DNA of 64,000 nucleotides from contig NZ_JAGYPF010000002.1 of NCBI RefSeq assembly GCF_018343535.1, positions 1,080,103 to 1,144,102 on the forward strand. The letters are read 5' to 3'. The position numbers and the translations under genes were made by a program. The DNA is from Neobacillus rhizophilus (lineage in GTDB: Bacteria; Bacillota; Bacilli; Bacillales; Cytobacillaceae). Positions 8,989-18,420 of this stretch are shown in pieces; position 1 is the first letter of the stretch, and each line of letters opens with the position of its first letter. Below the pieces are notes generated by a model that was not told the DNA's origin, searched no databases, and saw nothing but the letters and a program-made list of their open reading frames with translations.

Positions 8989-10206
8989 TTGAGAAAGCCT
9001 AAAATTGTTATTCTCGGAGCGGGCTACGGCGGGCTGATGACGACTGTACGCTTGCAAAAGCACCTTGGTGTTAACGAAGCGGATATTGTCTTAGTGAACA
9101 AAAATGATTACCACTATGAAACCACTTGGCTGCATGAGGCTTCGGCTGGTACATTGCACCACGACAAGGTTCGTTATGATATTCGCGATGTCATTGATCG
9201 CAGCAAGGTTGACTTTATTCAAAGTACCGTTGTTGAGATTAAGAAGGATGAAAAGAGGGTTATTTTAGAGAGCGGCGAAGTTGAATATGATTATCTTGTG
9301 ATTGCACTTGGTGGGGAGCCTGAAACCTTCGGCATCAAAGGCTTGAAGGAATATGCTTTCGGTATTACGAATGTAAATTCCTCCCGTTTGCTTCGTGAGC
9401 ATATGGAATATCAATTTGCCACTTACAATATGGAAGAGGAAAAGGATGATACACGCTTGACAATTGTTGTCGGCGGCGCTGGTTTCACAGGAATTGAGTT
9501 TCTTGGAGAATTGACCAATCGTGTTCCGGAATTATGTCATGAATACGATGTGGATCAGCATAAAGTGAAAATTATCTGTGTGGAAGCTGCCCCAACTGTA
9601 CTGCCTGGATTTGACCCTGAATTAGTCAAGTATGCAGTATCGCAATTAGAGCGTAAGGGTGTAGAATTCTTAATCGGAACGGCAATTAAGGAGTGCACGC
9701 CTGAAGGGATTTTTGTTGCAAAAGGTGAAGATGAGCCTCGTGAAATCAAAGCAGGTACTGTTGTTTGGGCGGCCGGTGTCCGTGGTAACTCCGTTATTGA
9801 AAAGTCCGGTTTTGAAGCAATGAGAGGGCGTGTCAAAGTTCAGCCTGATTTAAGAGTTCCTGGTTTCAATGATGTCTTCATTCTTGGCGACAGCTCGCTG
9901 GTTATTAATGAAGAAATCAACCGCCCGTACCCGCCGACTGCACAGATTGCGATGCAGCAGGGTGAAGTGTGTGCCCGTAATATTGCTGCACTTGTGCGTA
10001 ATAAGCAGGATCTTGAAGAATTCAAGTTTGATAATAAAGGTACTGTCTGCTCTCTTGGTGAGGATGACGCAATTGGAGTTGTTTTTGGTAAGAAAATAAC
10101 AGGGGCAAGTGCTTCTTTCATGAAGAAAGTAGTCGATAACCGTTCTCTTTACATGATTGGCGGGGCTGGCCTCGTATTGAAAAAAGGTAAATTTAATATC
10201 TTTTAA
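8989..10206 (+). CDS. yumB: Type II NADH dehydrogenase-like flavoprotein YumB
   Basis: 405 residues, NDH-2 family. FAD motif [11 protein letters not shown] (residues 7-17), NAD motif [16 protein letters not shown] near 161-176, and VFILGDSS plus [11 protein letters not shown] in the C-terminal part, the quinone/FAD face of NDH-2 enzymes. It oxidises NADH and reduces menaquinone without proton pumping. TTG at 8989 is chosen because GGGTGGAAGTG precedes it and the product then aligns with B. subtilis YumB; an upstream in-frame start would add a lysine-rich tail. Confidence 0.9.
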   Translation: MRKPKIVILGAGYGGLMTTVRLQKHLGVNEADIVLVNKNDYHYETTWLHEASAGTLHHDKVRYDIRDVIDRSKVDFIQSTVVEIKKDEKRVILESGEVEYDYLVIALGGEPETFGIKGLKEYAFGITNVNSSRLLREHMEYQFATYNMEEEKDDTRLTIVVGGAGFTGIEFLGELTNRVPELCHEYDVDQHKVKIICVEAAPTVLPGFDPELVKYAVSQLERKGVEFLIGTAIKECTPEGIFVAKGEDEPREIKAGTVVWAAGVRGNSVIEKSGFEAMRGRVKVQPDLRVPGFNDVFILGDSSLVINEEINRPYPPTAQIAMQQGEVCARNIAALVRNKQDLEEFKFDNKGTVCSLGEDDAIGVVFGKKITGASASFMKKVVDNRSLYMIGGAGLVLKKGKFNIF

Positions 10207-10223
10207 TAAATATCCGTAACAAA

Positions 10224-10255
10224 AAAAGGACAGGGCACAGCCTGTTCTTTTTTTG
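10224..10255 (+). terminator. Terminator after yumB
   Basis: Stem GGACAGG / CCTGTTC around GCACAG, followed by seven T. Confidence 0.75.
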
Positions 10256-10371
10256 GCTAATAAGAAAGTATAAACTTTCTGTCGAAAGCTTTATACTTTC
10301 TTAACGCATAAATTCAACTACGCCTCTGTCTTAGTTCTGTCGGACTAGCCAATCGGCGAGTTTCCATTTAT
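10256..10371 (+). repeat. Interspersed structured repeat, copy D
   Basis: Nearly identical to copy A through the long hairpin; the middle differs (TTAGTTCTGTCGGA) and the terminal stem reads CTAGCC / GGCGAG. It abuts the yumB terminator T-tract. Confidence 0.85.
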
Positions 10372-10408
10372 TAGAATAGTTTTAAAAGCTACAGATAGGG
10401 GGAAAATT

Positions 10409-10900
10409 ATGAGCAGTCGGGAAAAACGCGGGAAGGTCTGGCTGGCTGTTTCCGGGTTGGTTCAATCTGATGCGGGTGAATGGCTGGTAGTTAAAAAGAG
10501 GTATGGCGGGTTAAAAGGCAAGTGGTCCCTCCCTGCAGGCTTTGTCGAAGAAGGTGAGACGGCAGATGAAGCCGTGCTTCGAGAGGTGAAGGAAGAAACG
10601 GGAATTGCTTGTACGGTTAAAGGACTGATTGGGCTGCGTACGGGTGTAATTAAAAGTGAAATTAGTGATAACATGCTGCTGTTTTTACTTGAACCAGCCG
10701 GGAAAATGGATATTACCCATCAGGAATATGAATTGTATGAAGCTAGATTTATGGCGCCGGAAGAACTGCTAAAGGAAAAGGAAGCATCGATTCTTTTAGA
10801 GTATCTGATTGGGCGAAAGGATTTGCTTGAGAAGCCTGTTATCGACGGCGTAAATCCTGGTGACCAGTTTGGCTATACCGCTTATAAATTATTTTTTTAA
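10409..10900 (+). CDS. Nudix hydrolase
   Basis: 163 residues with a complete Nudix box: GFVEEGETADEAVLREVKEE followed by TGI, near residues 45-67, containing Gx5Ex7REVxEExGI. Such enzymes hydrolyse a nucleoside diphosphate linked to another moiety using divalent metal bound by the REVxEE glutamates. The C-terminal part (FGYTAYKLFF) is not diagnostic, so the substrate is unknown. GGGGGA lies 8 bases before the ATG. Confidence 0.88.
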   Translation: MSSREKRGKVWLAVSGLVQSDAGEWLVVKKRYGGLKGKWSLPAGFVEEGETADEAVLREVKEETGIACTVKGLIGLRTGVIKSEISDNMLLFLLEPAGKMDITHQEYELYEARFMAPEELLKEKEASILLEYLIGRKDLLEKPVIDGVNPGDQFGYTAYKLFF

Positions 10901-11054
10901 TATTTAGAAAATTTACGTCACGCTTAGTAAATGAAAGAAAACGGTAGGTGTATCCGTTTTCTTCCGTCCAAATTGCCTGAATTTCGCTCTTTCTTTTTAT
11001 TTAAATACTTGGTATATTATCAGAAAATTAAGTTAATAAGAAGAGGTGATTTTA

Positions 11055-11183
11055 ATGACAGTTCAAAGTGTTGACACAAAAAACTGTGATTATTGTTCAG
11101 GAAACGGCTATTTTCAATTGGTTCTCGGCGGAACCGAAACCTGCGCAAGCTGCGGCGGCACTGGCAAGAAAGTTGAAAAATAA
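11055..11183 (+). CDS. yuiA: Small CxxCxGxG zinc-finger protein YuiA
   Basis: 42 residues with two DnaJ-type cysteine repeats, CDYCSGNGYF and CASCGGTGK, enough to form one zinc site. AAGAGGTGAT precedes the ATG by 6 bases. It corresponds by position and character to B. subtilis yuiA, which precedes yuiB-yuiC. Function unknown; binding or holding of unfolded protein or RNA is only suggested by the DnaJ-like motif. Confidence 0.8.
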   Translation: MTVQSVDTKNCDYCSGNGYFQLVLGGTETCASCGGTGKKVEK

Positions 11184-11205
11184 CCGTTCCTAGGAAAAAA
11201 GGAAA

Positions 11206-11240
11206 ACCCAGTTCTTCGAAGACTCGAAGGGCTATTTTTT
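11206..11240 (+). terminator. Probable terminator after yuiA
   Basis: Imperfect hairpin with arms around CCCAGTTCTTCGA / TCGAAGGGCT followed by a T7 tract. Confidence 0.55.
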
Positions 11241-11261
11241 TGCGTTAAAATGCTGTTAATA

Positions 11262-11290
11262 TTGACTCCCACATGGACATTGAGTACACT
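11262..11290 (+). promoter_or_regulatory. Sigma-A-type promoter of yuiB
   Basis: TTGACT, 17-bp spacer, TACACT, about 28 bp before the yuiB start. Confidence 0.7.
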
Positions 11291-11317
11291 ATATGTTGAT
11301 GCAAAGGGGGAGTTTCA

Positions 11318-11641
11318 ATGCAGATGAGCATTGTTGTCTTGATTATTTCAATTGTACTGTTTTTTGTGTTGTTTTTTGGAATTGGCTTTATTCTGAATAT
11401 GCTTTTAAGAATGTCATGGATTATGGCTGTCATTTATCCGTTTGTCGCCATTTTTATCATAGATAAAGTCTCGTTTATTGAATATTTTACGAATAGCAAA
11501 GCTGCCTTTTTAGACTTAGGGCACAGACTTGGCTCCTTAGCGACTGCGGATGTTCTTATTTTATCTAGTGGTCTGGCAGGAGCAATTGCCGCAGGTCTTA
11601 CCATTAAATTCTTACGAAAAAATGGATACCAAATGTTTTAG
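11318..11641 (+). CDS. yuiB: Integral membrane protein YuiB
   Basis: 107 residues, YuiB family. Two hydrophobic helices lie at about residues 3-30 and 33-50, and a third hydrophobic stretch is near the C terminus (LILSSGLAGAIAAGLTI). No catalytic motif. Its conserved place before yuiC, which encodes a cell-wall enzyme, hints at an envelope role; this is inference only. GGGGGAG precedes the ATG. Confidence 0.85.
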   Translation: MQMSIVVLIISIVLFFVLFFGIGFILNMLLRMSWIMAVIYPFVAIFIIDKVSFIEYFTNSKAAFLDLGHRLGSLATADVLILSSGLAGAIAAGLTIKFLRKNGYQMF

Positions 11642-11760
11642 ACCTTCACTTTTATGAAAGTCTTTTTTAATATAAAACTTTATTGGTAATTTTTTTACTC
11701 CTTTTTTGAATAATTCATTCCTACTTGGGAATGAATATTTTGGGAGGAGTGAAAACAAGA

Positions 11761-12369
11761 ATGAATAAAATGAAAAATTGGACGAAACGATTTGCTATGA
11801 TTATTTTGTTCTTTTTGGCATTATTCGCGACGTTCCAATCTATTTCAGGTTTACCTGTGCAGACCATGTTTTTTCATTTAGTTAAAGCCATTTCAGTAAG
11901 CGAGGCAGTCACTGCGCCTGCCCAAACACTGGAGAATTCCATTGATTGGTCCCAATACCCTAAACATACCGTTACAGCAACCGGCTATACGGCTGGGGCG
12001 GAATCCACCGGGAAAAATCAGGGCCACCCCGAATATGGAATCACCTATTCCGGTGTTAAAGTTAAGCGTGATTTGTTTTCAACCATTGCAGCAGACCTAA
12101 CTGTTTTTCCAATTGGAACCGTCCTCTTTATTCCAGGGTATGGGTATGGAGTGGTCGCTGACAAAGGCGGTGCCATTAAGGGAAATCGTTTGGACCTTTA
12201 TTATGAAACAGTTGAGGATGTTTACAGCCATTGGGGCAAGAAAACGGTCGATGTATATATCGTTCAAAAAGGAAATGGAAAACTGTCTGAGGAACAGTTG
12301 CAAGCATTAAATGAAGATAAATCCCTGCAGGTCTTCAGGCAGCAATATATAAGTTCAGAAAAAAAATAA
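11761..12369 (+). CDS. yuiC: 3D-domain muralytic protein YuiC
   Basis: 202 residues. An N-terminal signal/anchor helix (about 11-32) is followed by a 3D domain. The three conserved Asp lie in [18 protein letters not shown] and KKTVDVYIV near the C terminus, and the TATGYTAG start of the fold is visible. B. subtilis YuiC is a lytic transglycosylase-type (MltA/Rpf-like) muralytic enzyme, so this protein probably cleaves peptidoglycan outside the membrane. ATG at 11761 is used because TGGGAGGAGTG precedes it; an in-frame start at 11725 is upstream of that site. Confidence 0.88.
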   Translation: MNKMKNWTKRFAMIILFFLALFATFQSISGLPVQTMFFHLVKAISVSEAVTAPAQTLENSIDWSQYPKHTVTATGYTAGAESTGKNQGHPEYGITYSGVKVKRDLFSTIAADLTVFPIGTVLFIPGYGYGVVADKGGAIKGNRLDLYYETVEDVYSHWGKKTVDVYIVQKGNGKLSEEQLQALNEDKSLQVFRQQYISSEKK

Positions 12370-12370
12370 C

Positions 12371-12396
12371 AGGCCCTGTGCCTGTTTTTGTTTTTT
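12371..12396 (+). terminator. Terminator after yuiC
   Basis: AACAGG-CCCTGT-GCCTGTT followed by a T-rich tract. Confidence 0.7.
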
Positions 12397-12458
12397 AATG
12401 GAATTCTGAATGCCTATCTAATAAAATTGAATAAAAAGGCAGAATGGCAGGTAGTTTT

Positions 12459-12836
12459 ATGGATTATCCAATCGAGTATTATGAGTTTTTTGTCAGTTTT
12501 AATGAAGGGGATTATTACACTTGCCACGACCTGCTCGAGGAAATGTGGCTGATTGATAGGGATAATCTTTTTTTAAAAGGATTATTGCAAATGAGTGTGG
12601 CCATTTATCACTATGAGTACGGAAATGTGAAGGGAGCCAGGCCTATGATGGCAACAGCCCACCGCTACCTGCAGGCATACCGTCCCAAGTTTTGGGGGCT
12701 GGACTTGGAAAAAGTCTATCCATTTATTGAACAATGCTTGGCTCTATTTCCTCAAGACATAGACAGTGTCCCATTTGAACAGGTGGGGGAATTGCCAAAG
12801 CTGCCTCAGTTGTTTTTGTATTTGGAGGATGTTTAG
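12459..12836 (+). CDS. DUF309 protein
   Basis: 125 residues, DUF309 family. Family markers are FFVSFNEGDYYTCHDLLEEM near the N terminus (the HExxE-like HDLLEE) and LKGLLQMSVAIYHYEYGN. The fold is all-helical and the function is unknown. The start is uncertain between 12444 and 12459; 12459 gives the usual family N terminus. Confidence 0.75.
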   Translation: MDYPIEYYEFFVSFNEGDYYTCHDLLEEMWLIDRDNLFLKGLLQMSVAIYHYEYGNVKGARPMMATAHRYLQAYRPKFWGLDLEKVYPFIEQCLALFPQDIDSVPFEQVGELPKLPQLFLYLEDV

Positions 12837-12901
12837 AGTATCGAAATAAATTGCCCAATTCGGTATAATGGATTCGAATCAAAAAGCGGAGGTCGATCAA
12901 A

Positions 12902-14410
12902 ATGTTTGATGTAAAAAAAGAATTCGATTTATCAGCAAAGCATGAAAGCTTAGTTATTGGTCTGTTGGATAAACCGGAAAAGTTTTCCGGACTGCTGGCC
13001 AAATTGGATGAGGCTTTTGATGGGCAGTTGACAGAACTCGTCAAAGCTGGGGATATCTCGGCAAAGCTAAATAAAATTAACAAAGTACATAGTTTTGGCA
13101 AAATCGGTTCTAAGCGGCTTTGGATTGTCGGACTGGGCAAAGAAAAGGAACTATCCTTTGATAAATTGAGGAAGGCTTTTGGACGGCTATTCAAAGAGTT
13201 AAAGGAAGGCAAGCAGACGGAAGCGTCCGTATATTTGGATTCTTTCATAAGCGAAAAGGTGGATGGGCAGGATGCTGCTCATGCGCTAAGTGAGGCATAT
13301 ACTCTAGCCACTTATCAGTTCGATGGCTATAAGCAAAAATCAAATGAACCTGAGAAGAAGCTTGACCATCTAACGATTTATTGTAATACCGCCGATGAGG
13401 AGGAAATCCACGCCTCGCTAACGGTAGGATATGCCTTTGGCAAGGGAACCAATTCAGCCCGTACGCTCGTTAACACTCCAGGTAATATGCTGACTGCTAC
13501 TAATATGGCTGACTATGCGGCTGAACTCGCTAAAAAGTACGATTTTGAGGCAGAAATCCTCGATAAAGCTGAGATTGAAAAATTGGGTATGGGGGCTTTC
13601 CTCGCTGTCAATAAAGGGTCTGTAGAGCCACCGAAAATGATTGTTTTAAAATATCAAGGTAAAGAAGAATGGAAGGATGTCATCGGCCTTGTCGGAAAAG
13701 GGATCACCTTTGATACCGGAGGCTACTCCATTAAAACGAAAGCAGGTATCGTTGGAATGAAATCTGACATGGGCGGTGCTGCCGCTGTCCTCGGTGCCAT
13801 GGAAATTATTGGCGGGCTTAGACCAGAGCAGAATGTAGTGGCTGTTATCCCATCAACGGACAATATGATTAGCGGAAATGCCTTTAAGCCTGACGATGTA
13901 ATTACTTCTATGAGCGGGAAAACAATTGAGGTTTTAAATACAGATGCGGAAGGCCGGCTTGTCCTTGCTGACGCAGTAACCTATGCAAAGCATCATGGAG
14001 CCGAATACTTGGTCGATGTTGCTACCCTGACTGGAGGCGTTATTACTGCCCTTGGTTTAAACACCACAGGCGCTATGACAAATCACGAGACATTATATGA
14101 GCAGGTATTGGAAGCTGCCATGGAAGCAGGAGAGCAGATGTGGCAGCTGCCACTGTTTGAAAGTGAAAAGGAACGGGTCAGGAACAGTAAAGTGGCTGAC
14201 CTTAACAACTCCCCAGGCAGCGAAGGTCATGCCGTTGTCGCCGGGGCATTTATCGGCGAATTTGCTGAAAATACACCTTGGGTTCATTTGGATATTGCAG
14301 GGACAGCGACGACATCAAAATCCCATGACCTTGGTCCTGCTGGTGCAACAGGCGTCATGACGAGAACGCTCGCCCTTTTTGTTGAACGGTTCGAACCTAT
14401 TGAAAAATAG
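12902..14410 (+). CDS. pepA: Leucyl aminopeptidase, M17 family (PepA/YuiE)
   Basis: 502 residues, full length for cytosol aminopeptidases. The metal and active-site block is present: [15 protein letters not shown] near 265-279 (metal Lys and Asp), MKSDMGGAA near 285, and the signature NTDAEGRL near 346. It is a hexameric dizinc or manganese enzyme that removes N-terminal residues from peptides in the cytoplasm. The start follows GCGGAGGTCG. Position matches yuiE in B. subtilis. Confidence 0.95.
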   Translation: MFDVKKEFDLSAKHESLVIGLLDKPEKFSGLLAKLDEAFDGQLTELVKAGDISAKLNKINKVHSFGKIGSKRLWIVGLGKEKELSFDKLRKAFGRLFKELKEGKQTEASVYLDSFISEKVDGQDAAHALSEAYTLATYQFDGYKQKSNEPEKKLDHLTIYCNTADEEEIHASLTVGYAFGKGTNSARTLVNTPGNMLTATNMADYAAELAKKYDFEAEILDKAEIEKLGMGAFLAVNKGSVEPPKMIVLKYQGKEEWKDVIGLVGKGITFDTGGYSIKTKAGIVGMKSDMGGAAAVLGAMEIIGGLRPEQNVVAVIPSTDNMISGNAFKPDDVITSMSGKTIEVLNTDAEGRLVLADAVTYAKHHGAEYLVDVATLTGGVITALGLNTTGAMTNHETLYEQVLEAAMEAGEQMWQLPLFESEKERVRNSKVADLNNSPGSEGHAVVAGAFIGEFAENTPWVHLDIAGTATTSKSHDLGPAGATGVMTRTLALFVERFEPIEK

Positions 14411-14511
14411 GAAAGGGGCTTGCCATAGACTAAGCCCGCCCACTCCAAACCAGTTATCCCTGCATATGAAATAGTATAGGCAAGTATAAAGGAAAAGGAG
14501 GAAAGGCCTTC

Positions 14512-14742
14512 ATGTACCCATATTATCGAAGTCCATACCCGATCCAAGATCAAAGATTTATTGGAGGATGGGGATGGGGCTTGCCGTTGGCAATTGGCGG
14601 GCTTAGCTTTTTAGGCGGATTGATCGGTGGTGGATTAGGGGCTTCTTGGGCTGTTAGACCGCCGTTCTATGGCGGTTTTGGATACCCTGGCTTTGGCTAT
14701 CCAGGCATCGGATACCCTGGTTTTGGAGCACCTTATTATTAA
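14512..14742 (+). CDS. Gly/Tyr/Pro-rich small protein with one hydrophobic segment
   Basis: 76 residues: a Tyr-rich start (MYPYYRSPYP), a glycine-rich hydrophobic segment (about 19-48, FLGGLIGGGLGASWAV), then repeats of GYPG/GFGYPG to the end. AAGGAGGAAAGG precedes the ATG. Such compositions are common in spore-surface and envelope proteins of Bacillaceae, but I do not recognise a named family. Confidence 0.7.
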   Translation: MYPYYRSPYPIQDQRFIGGWGWGLPLAIGGLSFLGGLIGGGLGASWAVRPPFYGGFGYPGFGYPGIGYPGFGAPYY

Positions 14743-14754
14743 TATTTGAAAAAG

Positions 14755-14782
14755 CAGCTCAGCTCGGGCTGTTTTTTCTTTT
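14755..14782 (+). terminator. Terminator after the Gly/Tyr-rich gene
   Basis: AGCAGC / GGCTGTT hairpin followed by TTTTTTC. Confidence 0.65.
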
Positions 14783-14858
14783 TAAAAAATATAAAGGAAA
14801 TTGTTCAAAAAACGAGAATAGATTAAAGAGGACCAATTACATATCGGAGGGAACATAC

Positions 14859-15239
14859 ATGATAGAAAATACATTGCTTCAAGCACTAGGAATTGAAGTC
14901 ACCCACCTTGAAAAGGGAAAGGTAATTGCCAGTATGCCGGTTGATGAACGCACTCGTCAGCCATTTGGAATTTTGCACGGCGGGGCATCGGTTGCCTTGG
15001 CGGAAACAGTGGCAAGTGTCGGTGCATATGAGTTAGTTGACCAGGAGACTGAGGTTGTCGCTGGTCTTGAAATTAATGCCAATCATGTACGTTCCAAACA
15101 TGAGGGAGTGGTTACGGCTGTTGGAACTGTCCTTCACCAAGGGAGAACGACACAGGTTTGGGATATTAAACTAACTGATGAACAGGACCGCCTCATTTGC
15201 GTATCAAGATGCACGATGGCCGTCATTAAAAAGAAATAG
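14859..15239 (+). CDS. yuxO: Hotdog-fold thioesterase YuxO (PaaI family)
   Basis: 126 residues, PaaI-type hotdog thioesterase. The catalytic stretch QPFGILHGGASVALAE (residues about 34-49) matches the active-site HGG and following acidic residue. Bacillus YuxO is a candidate 1,4-dihydroxy-2-naphthoyl-CoA thioesterase of menaquinone synthesis; acyl-CoA hydrolysis is well supported, the substrate less so. ATCGGAGGGAAC precedes the ATG. Confidence 0.88.
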   Translation: MIENTLLQALGIEVTHLEKGKVIASMPVDERTRQPFGILHGGASVALAETVASVGAYELVDQETEVVAGLEINANHVRSKHEGVVTAVGTVLHQGRTTQVWDIKLTDEQDRLICVSRCTMAVIKKK

Positions 15240-15248
15240 TCATGAGTT

Positions 15249-15278
15249 GGGATGGGAGATATTTCCCGTCCTTTTTTA
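15249..15278 (+). terminator. Terminator after yuxO
   Basis: GGATGGGA-GATAT-TTCCCGTCC followed by six T. Confidence 0.8.
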
Positions 15279-15410
15279 CCATATTGTACAAAAATTTAAA
15301 AAATTTACTTCAAATTCATGCTATAATGTAAGAAATGAGCACAATTTTTTGTACAGGTATGATTATATAATGTAATAAGACGACTTTAATGGAAAGGCGG
15401 GTGAAAAGTG

Positions 15411-16034
15411 ATGAAGGCAGCGCGGCAGCATTTGTTTATTGATTTTGAATTTACGATGCCTGAACGGAATGTTCGAGTGAGGGACTTTTTTGCGGAAATT
15501 ATTGAGGTTGGAATTGTTGCGGTTGTGGATGATCATATTACCGAGCAGTTTTCCTCTTTTGTTACGCCGCTTAAATTTCCAAAATTAACCGAACGCTGCA
15601 AGTCCTTCTTACATATTACGCAGCAGCAAGTGGACACGGGGTTATCCTTTTTTGAGTTTATCCGAAAGCTCGAGGAATTTAATAAAAACAAATTGGATAC
15701 CACCATTGTTACGTGGGGAAATATGGATATGAAGGTACTTCGCCAGAATTGTTTAGCGGCAGGAGTTGCGTTTCCATTCCATGCTGCAGAATTAGATTTA
15801 TCGATGGAGTATAAACGATTCTTCGGTGACCAAAATCAAACCGGGCTTTGGAAAGCGGTCCAGGAATATGGGAAGGAAGGGACAGGCAGGCACCACCGGG
15901 CTCTAGATGATGCGTTGACTACCTATAATATATTCAAGTTGGTAGAAAAGGATAAACGTTATTTAGAGAAGCCACAACCAACGACCATTGGTGATCGTAT
16001 TGATTTTTCAAAGTTCTTAAATGAATTCGCATAA
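15411..16034 (+). CDS. kapD: 3'-5' exonuclease-fold inhibitor of KinA pathway KapD
   Basis: 207 residues, DEDD-type exonuclease fold. The DED residues are visible: FIDFEFTMPE near the N terminus, TWGNMD near 100, and HHRALDDALTT near 164-174. B. subtilis KapD inhibits the KinA route into sporulation and is also described as a coat-associated exoribonuclease-like protein. ATG at 15411 is chosen over the overlapping GTG at 15408 because GGCGGGTGA gives better spacing. It converges with kapB. Confidence 0.88.
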   Translation: MKAARQHLFIDFEFTMPERNVRVRDFFAEIIEVGIVAVVDDHITEQFSSFVTPLKFPKLTERCKSFLHITQQQVDTGLSFFEFIRKLEEFNKNKLDTTIVTWGNMDMKVLRQNCLAAGVAFPFHAAELDLSMEYKRFFGDQNQTGLWKAVQEYGKEGTGRHHRALDDALTTYNIFKLVEKDKRYLEKPQPTTIGDRIDFSKFLNEFA

Positions 16035-16066
16035 AAGGCCAAATCACTTTAATGGATTTGGCCTTT
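16035..16066. terminator. Bidirectional terminator between kapD and kapB
   Basis: 11-bp stem AAGGCCAAATC / GATTTGGCCTT. Confidence 0.8.
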
Positions 16067-16070
16067 ACTA

Positions 16071-16451
16071 TTACTTAAAATAATCCTTTTCAAGGGAATC
16101 CAACATGTTTAGGCTCATTTCGGCCCATTTGGTTTGCATCTCCTCCAGTTCGTGTCTCATTTTTCCATATGCTTCCTTCAGTGATGATAAATATTCAGGT
16201 ACGTCTCCTTCGAATGGTTTGACCATTTGTTTCGGAATATTCGCCTGTTCCCGATGGGCCAGGGCCCGTCTTTCATGAAAAATCATAACATCAGCATCCT
16301 TAGGATTATGTAAATCCCCCTGCATCGGGTGTTTGGCAACCGCCAAAACCCTTACCAAATAGGCTTGGGGTCTTATATCCGTGATTTCCCCGATATATTT
16401 TCCAGTCTTATAAATCCCCGTTACAATCGTTCCTATTTCTAATTCTGACAC
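16071..16451 (-). CDS. kapB: Sporulation phosphorelay protein KapB
   Basis: 126 residues, KapB family: an SH3-like beta-barrel N-terminal part (GTIVTGIYKTGKYIGEI) followed by a C-terminal helix (EMQTKWAEMSLNMLDSLEKD). In B. subtilis kapB is cotranscribed with kinB and needed for KinB-dependent phosphorelay activation. Here no kinase gene adjoins it. Confidence 0.85.
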   Translation of the reverse strand: MSELEIGTIVTGIYKTGKYIGEITDIRPQAYLVRVLAVAKHPMQGDLHNPKDADVMIFHERRALAHREQANIPKQMVKPFEGDVPEYLSSLKEAYGKMRHELEEMQTKWAEMSLNMLDSLEKDYFK

Positions 16452-16577
16452 AATAAAACACTCCTAACTCTAAAATTCATTCCTTTACTTCTTCCATTTT
16501 ATTATGAAAAATAATAAATTAAAAACATGATGCAAAAAATTATCTCGTTTAAAGCGAGAGAATGGAGGGAAGCTAGT

Positions 16578-17318
16578 ATGAGAAGGAATGTACATATCTT
16601 TATTTCTTTTTTAATCATGGTTGTTCTATTGGCAGCATGTGGGACAAGCAGTAAGACGGAAGAAAGTAAGTCGGACACTGCCGCGCCAAAAACTGTGCAG
16701 AAGAAAGGAGAGCAGCAAGTGGGAAATACAGTTTATCCACAGCTTACAACAGAGGTGGCTGAGAATGAACAGCTTGTGGAGATGGAAACTTCAATGGGGA
16801 ATATCAAAATCAAATTATTTCCAGAGTACGCTCCAAAAGCAGTAGAAAATTTTGTGAAACATAGCGAGGATGGTTATTATGACGGCCTAATTTTTCACAG
16901 AGTCATTAAGGATTTCATGATCCAAGGCGGGGACCCGAACGGGAATGGTACAGGCGGCCAAAGTATTTGGGGCAAGCCGTTTGAAGATGAGTTCTCGAAA
17001 AACCTGTTTAATTTGCGCGGGGCGTTGTCAATGGCAAACGCAGGTGCCAATACGAACGGAAGTCAGTTCTTTATCGTTCAAAGCACCAAGCTTGACCCAT
17101 CCATGAAGTCGCAATTGGAAAAGGCAGGATATCCAAAAGAAATTATCGAGGCATATGCTGAGAATGGCGGGACTCCATGGCTTGACTTCCGGCACACTGT
17201 TTTTGGCCAAGTAGTCGAGGGAATGGATATTGTTGACAAAATTACTGACATAAAGGTTGATGCAAAGGACAAGCCGGAAACAGATGTTGTGATTAAGCAT
17301 ATCAAGGTCCTAAAATAG
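16578..17318 (+). CDS. Cyclophilin-type peptidyl-prolyl isomerase lipoprotein
   Basis: 246 residues. Signal peptide with lipobox LLAACG (Cys near residue 22), a Lys/Ser-rich linker, then a cyclophilin domain with [35 protein letters not shown] and [12 protein letters not shown]. The catalytic Arg of FHRV and the QFFI core are intact. It should catalyse proline cis-trans isomerisation in proteins outside the membrane. The ATG at 16578 follows TGGAGGGAAGC; in-frame upstream codons would ruin the signal peptide. Confidence 0.93.
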   Translation: MRRNVHIFISFLIMVVLLAACGTSSKTEESKSDTAAPKTVQKKGEQQVGNTVYPQLTTEVAENEQLVEMETSMGNIKIKLFPEYAPKAVENFVKHSEDGYYDGLIFHRVIKDFMIQGGDPNGNGTGGQSIWGKPFEDEFSKNLFNLRGALSMANAGANTNGSQFFIVQSTKLDPSMKSQLEKAGYPKEIIEAYAENGGTPWLDFRHTVFGQVVEGMDIVDKITDIKVDAKDKPETDVVIKHIKVLK

Positions 17319-17330
17319 GAGAATAAAAAA

Positions 17331-17359
17331 TTGGTCTGAAACATCATTTATTGTATAAT
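17331..17359 (+). promoter_or_regulatory. Sigma-A-type promoter of the small membrane protein gene
   Basis: TTGGTC, 17-bp spacer, TATAAT, 40 bp before the start at 17400. Confidence 0.65.
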
Positions 17360-17399
17360 TAGGCTTTAGACACAGGTCTCTGTAGAAAGGGAGATTAAT

Positions 17400-17609
17400 A
17401 TGTTTCAGCCATTTATTCTATCCTTGTTTTTATACTTCCCGGAAGATAAATCAGAATATATCCCGGCTGTCATCAGCTTTGCGATTTTCTTTGTGGCAGC
17501 CATTCTTACGTTTCGCTTTATCATAAAAATTTCAAAGCGGGAAGCCCTGAAGGCAAAAGAATTAGAGAAACAGCTTGAACGAAATAATACTTCACAAAAG
17601 AACAGCTAA
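17400..17609 (+). CDS. Small single-pass membrane protein
   Basis: 69 residues with one membrane helix (about 21-43, ending FRFIIKIS) and a charged C-terminal helix rich in Lys and Glu. AAAGGGAG precedes the ATG and a good promoter lies upstream. Family not recognised. Confidence 0.7.
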   Translation: MFQPFILSLFLYFPEDKSEYIPAVISFAIFFVAAILTFRFIIKISKREALKAKELEKQLERNNTSQKNS

Positions 17610-17628
17610 AAGGCTGTTCTTTTTCTTT
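17597..17628 (+). terminator. Terminator after the small membrane protein gene
   Basis: AAAGAACAGC / GCTGTTCTTT stem overlapping the stop codon region, then a T-rich tract. Confidence 0.8.
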
Positions 17629-17705
17629 TTGGCACAGCGGGAATAGGACAATATTCGATTGTTCATACTAATCGCAAATTGTCTATTGTGGGGGGATCTA
17701 TAAAT

Positions 17706-18260
17706 ATGAAAAAACTTTGCCTGTTCATTCCGCTCCTGTTTCTGTCGGGATGTATGGAAAAGACGATTACAAAGGTGAATGTAGATATGCATAATGCTTC
17801 AGGAGATTCGCTGGGAACGCTTGAATTGGCTGAGCAGTCAAGCGGGGTGAAATTGACTGGAAGCCTAAAGGGCCTGACGCCGGGTGTACACGCCATTCAT
17901 ATCCATGAAAAAGGCACATGCAAAGCACCCGATTTTAAATCGGCAGGGAACCATTTTAATCCGGAAAGCAAAGAACATGGCCTCCTTCATCCAAAAGGTG
18001 CCCATGCCGGCGATTTGCCGAATTTAATTGTTGAGGATGACGGATCTGCGAAAGTCGACCTGATGGCCCCGAATGCAACGTTAAAGGATGGGAAGAAATC
18101 CTTGTTCACAAAGGAAGGTACTTCCATTGTTGTCACTGAGAAAAAAGATGATGGTATGACGCAGCCGGCAGGTAATTCAGGAAAAAGAGTGGCCTGCGGG
18201 GAGGTTTCCAATAATAAACAGAAACCGGGCCAAAAGAAAGCTCAGGATGAAAAACGATAA
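17706..18260 (+). CDS. Cu/Zn superoxide dismutase-like lipoprotein (YojM-like), one Cu ligand missing
   Basis: 184 residues. Lipobox LFLSGC in the signal peptide, then a Cu/Zn-SOD domain. Metal ligands aligned by eye: H65 and H67 (HIHEKGTC), H83 (NHFNP), H91, H100 and D103 (AHAGDLPN). The last copper ligand, normally VVH near the C terminus, is Thr144 (VVTEKKDD). B. subtilis YojM is known to lack copper ligands, so this paralogue may bind zinc but have little dismutase activity. The disulfide Cys of GTC and ACGEV are present. It is exported and membrane-anchored. Confidence 0.88.
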   Translation: MKKLCLFIPLLFLSGCMEKTITKVNVDMHNASGDSLGTLELAEQSSGVKLTGSLKGLTPGVHAIHIHEKGTCKAPDFKSAGNHFNPESKEHGLLHPKGAHAGDLPNLIVEDDGSAKVDLMAPNATLKDGKKSLFTKEGTSIVVTEKKDDGMTQPAGNSGKRVACGEVSNNKQKPGQKKAQDEKR

Positions 18261-18306
18261 CAATGGTTGTAATGTCCATTGCTCCTAAAACTAAAAGATG
18301 CAAATC

Positions 18307-18345
18307 GGGGCTGTCATCATCCAATGAAGAAAGCCCTTTTTTCAA
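18307..18345 (+). terminator. Terminator after the SOD-like gene
   Basis: GGGCT / AGCCC stem with a long loop, followed by six T. Confidence 0.6.
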
Positions 18346-18420
18346 AGAATAGGTATCTATCTACGCTTATCCCACTAGTTGTACATACACTACCATGAAA
18401 TAGTTTAGGAGGGATAAAGG

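Noticed and set aside
17629..17650. Sigma-54-like TTGGCAC before the SOD-like gene
   Set aside because: No TTGC at the required 5-bp spacing.
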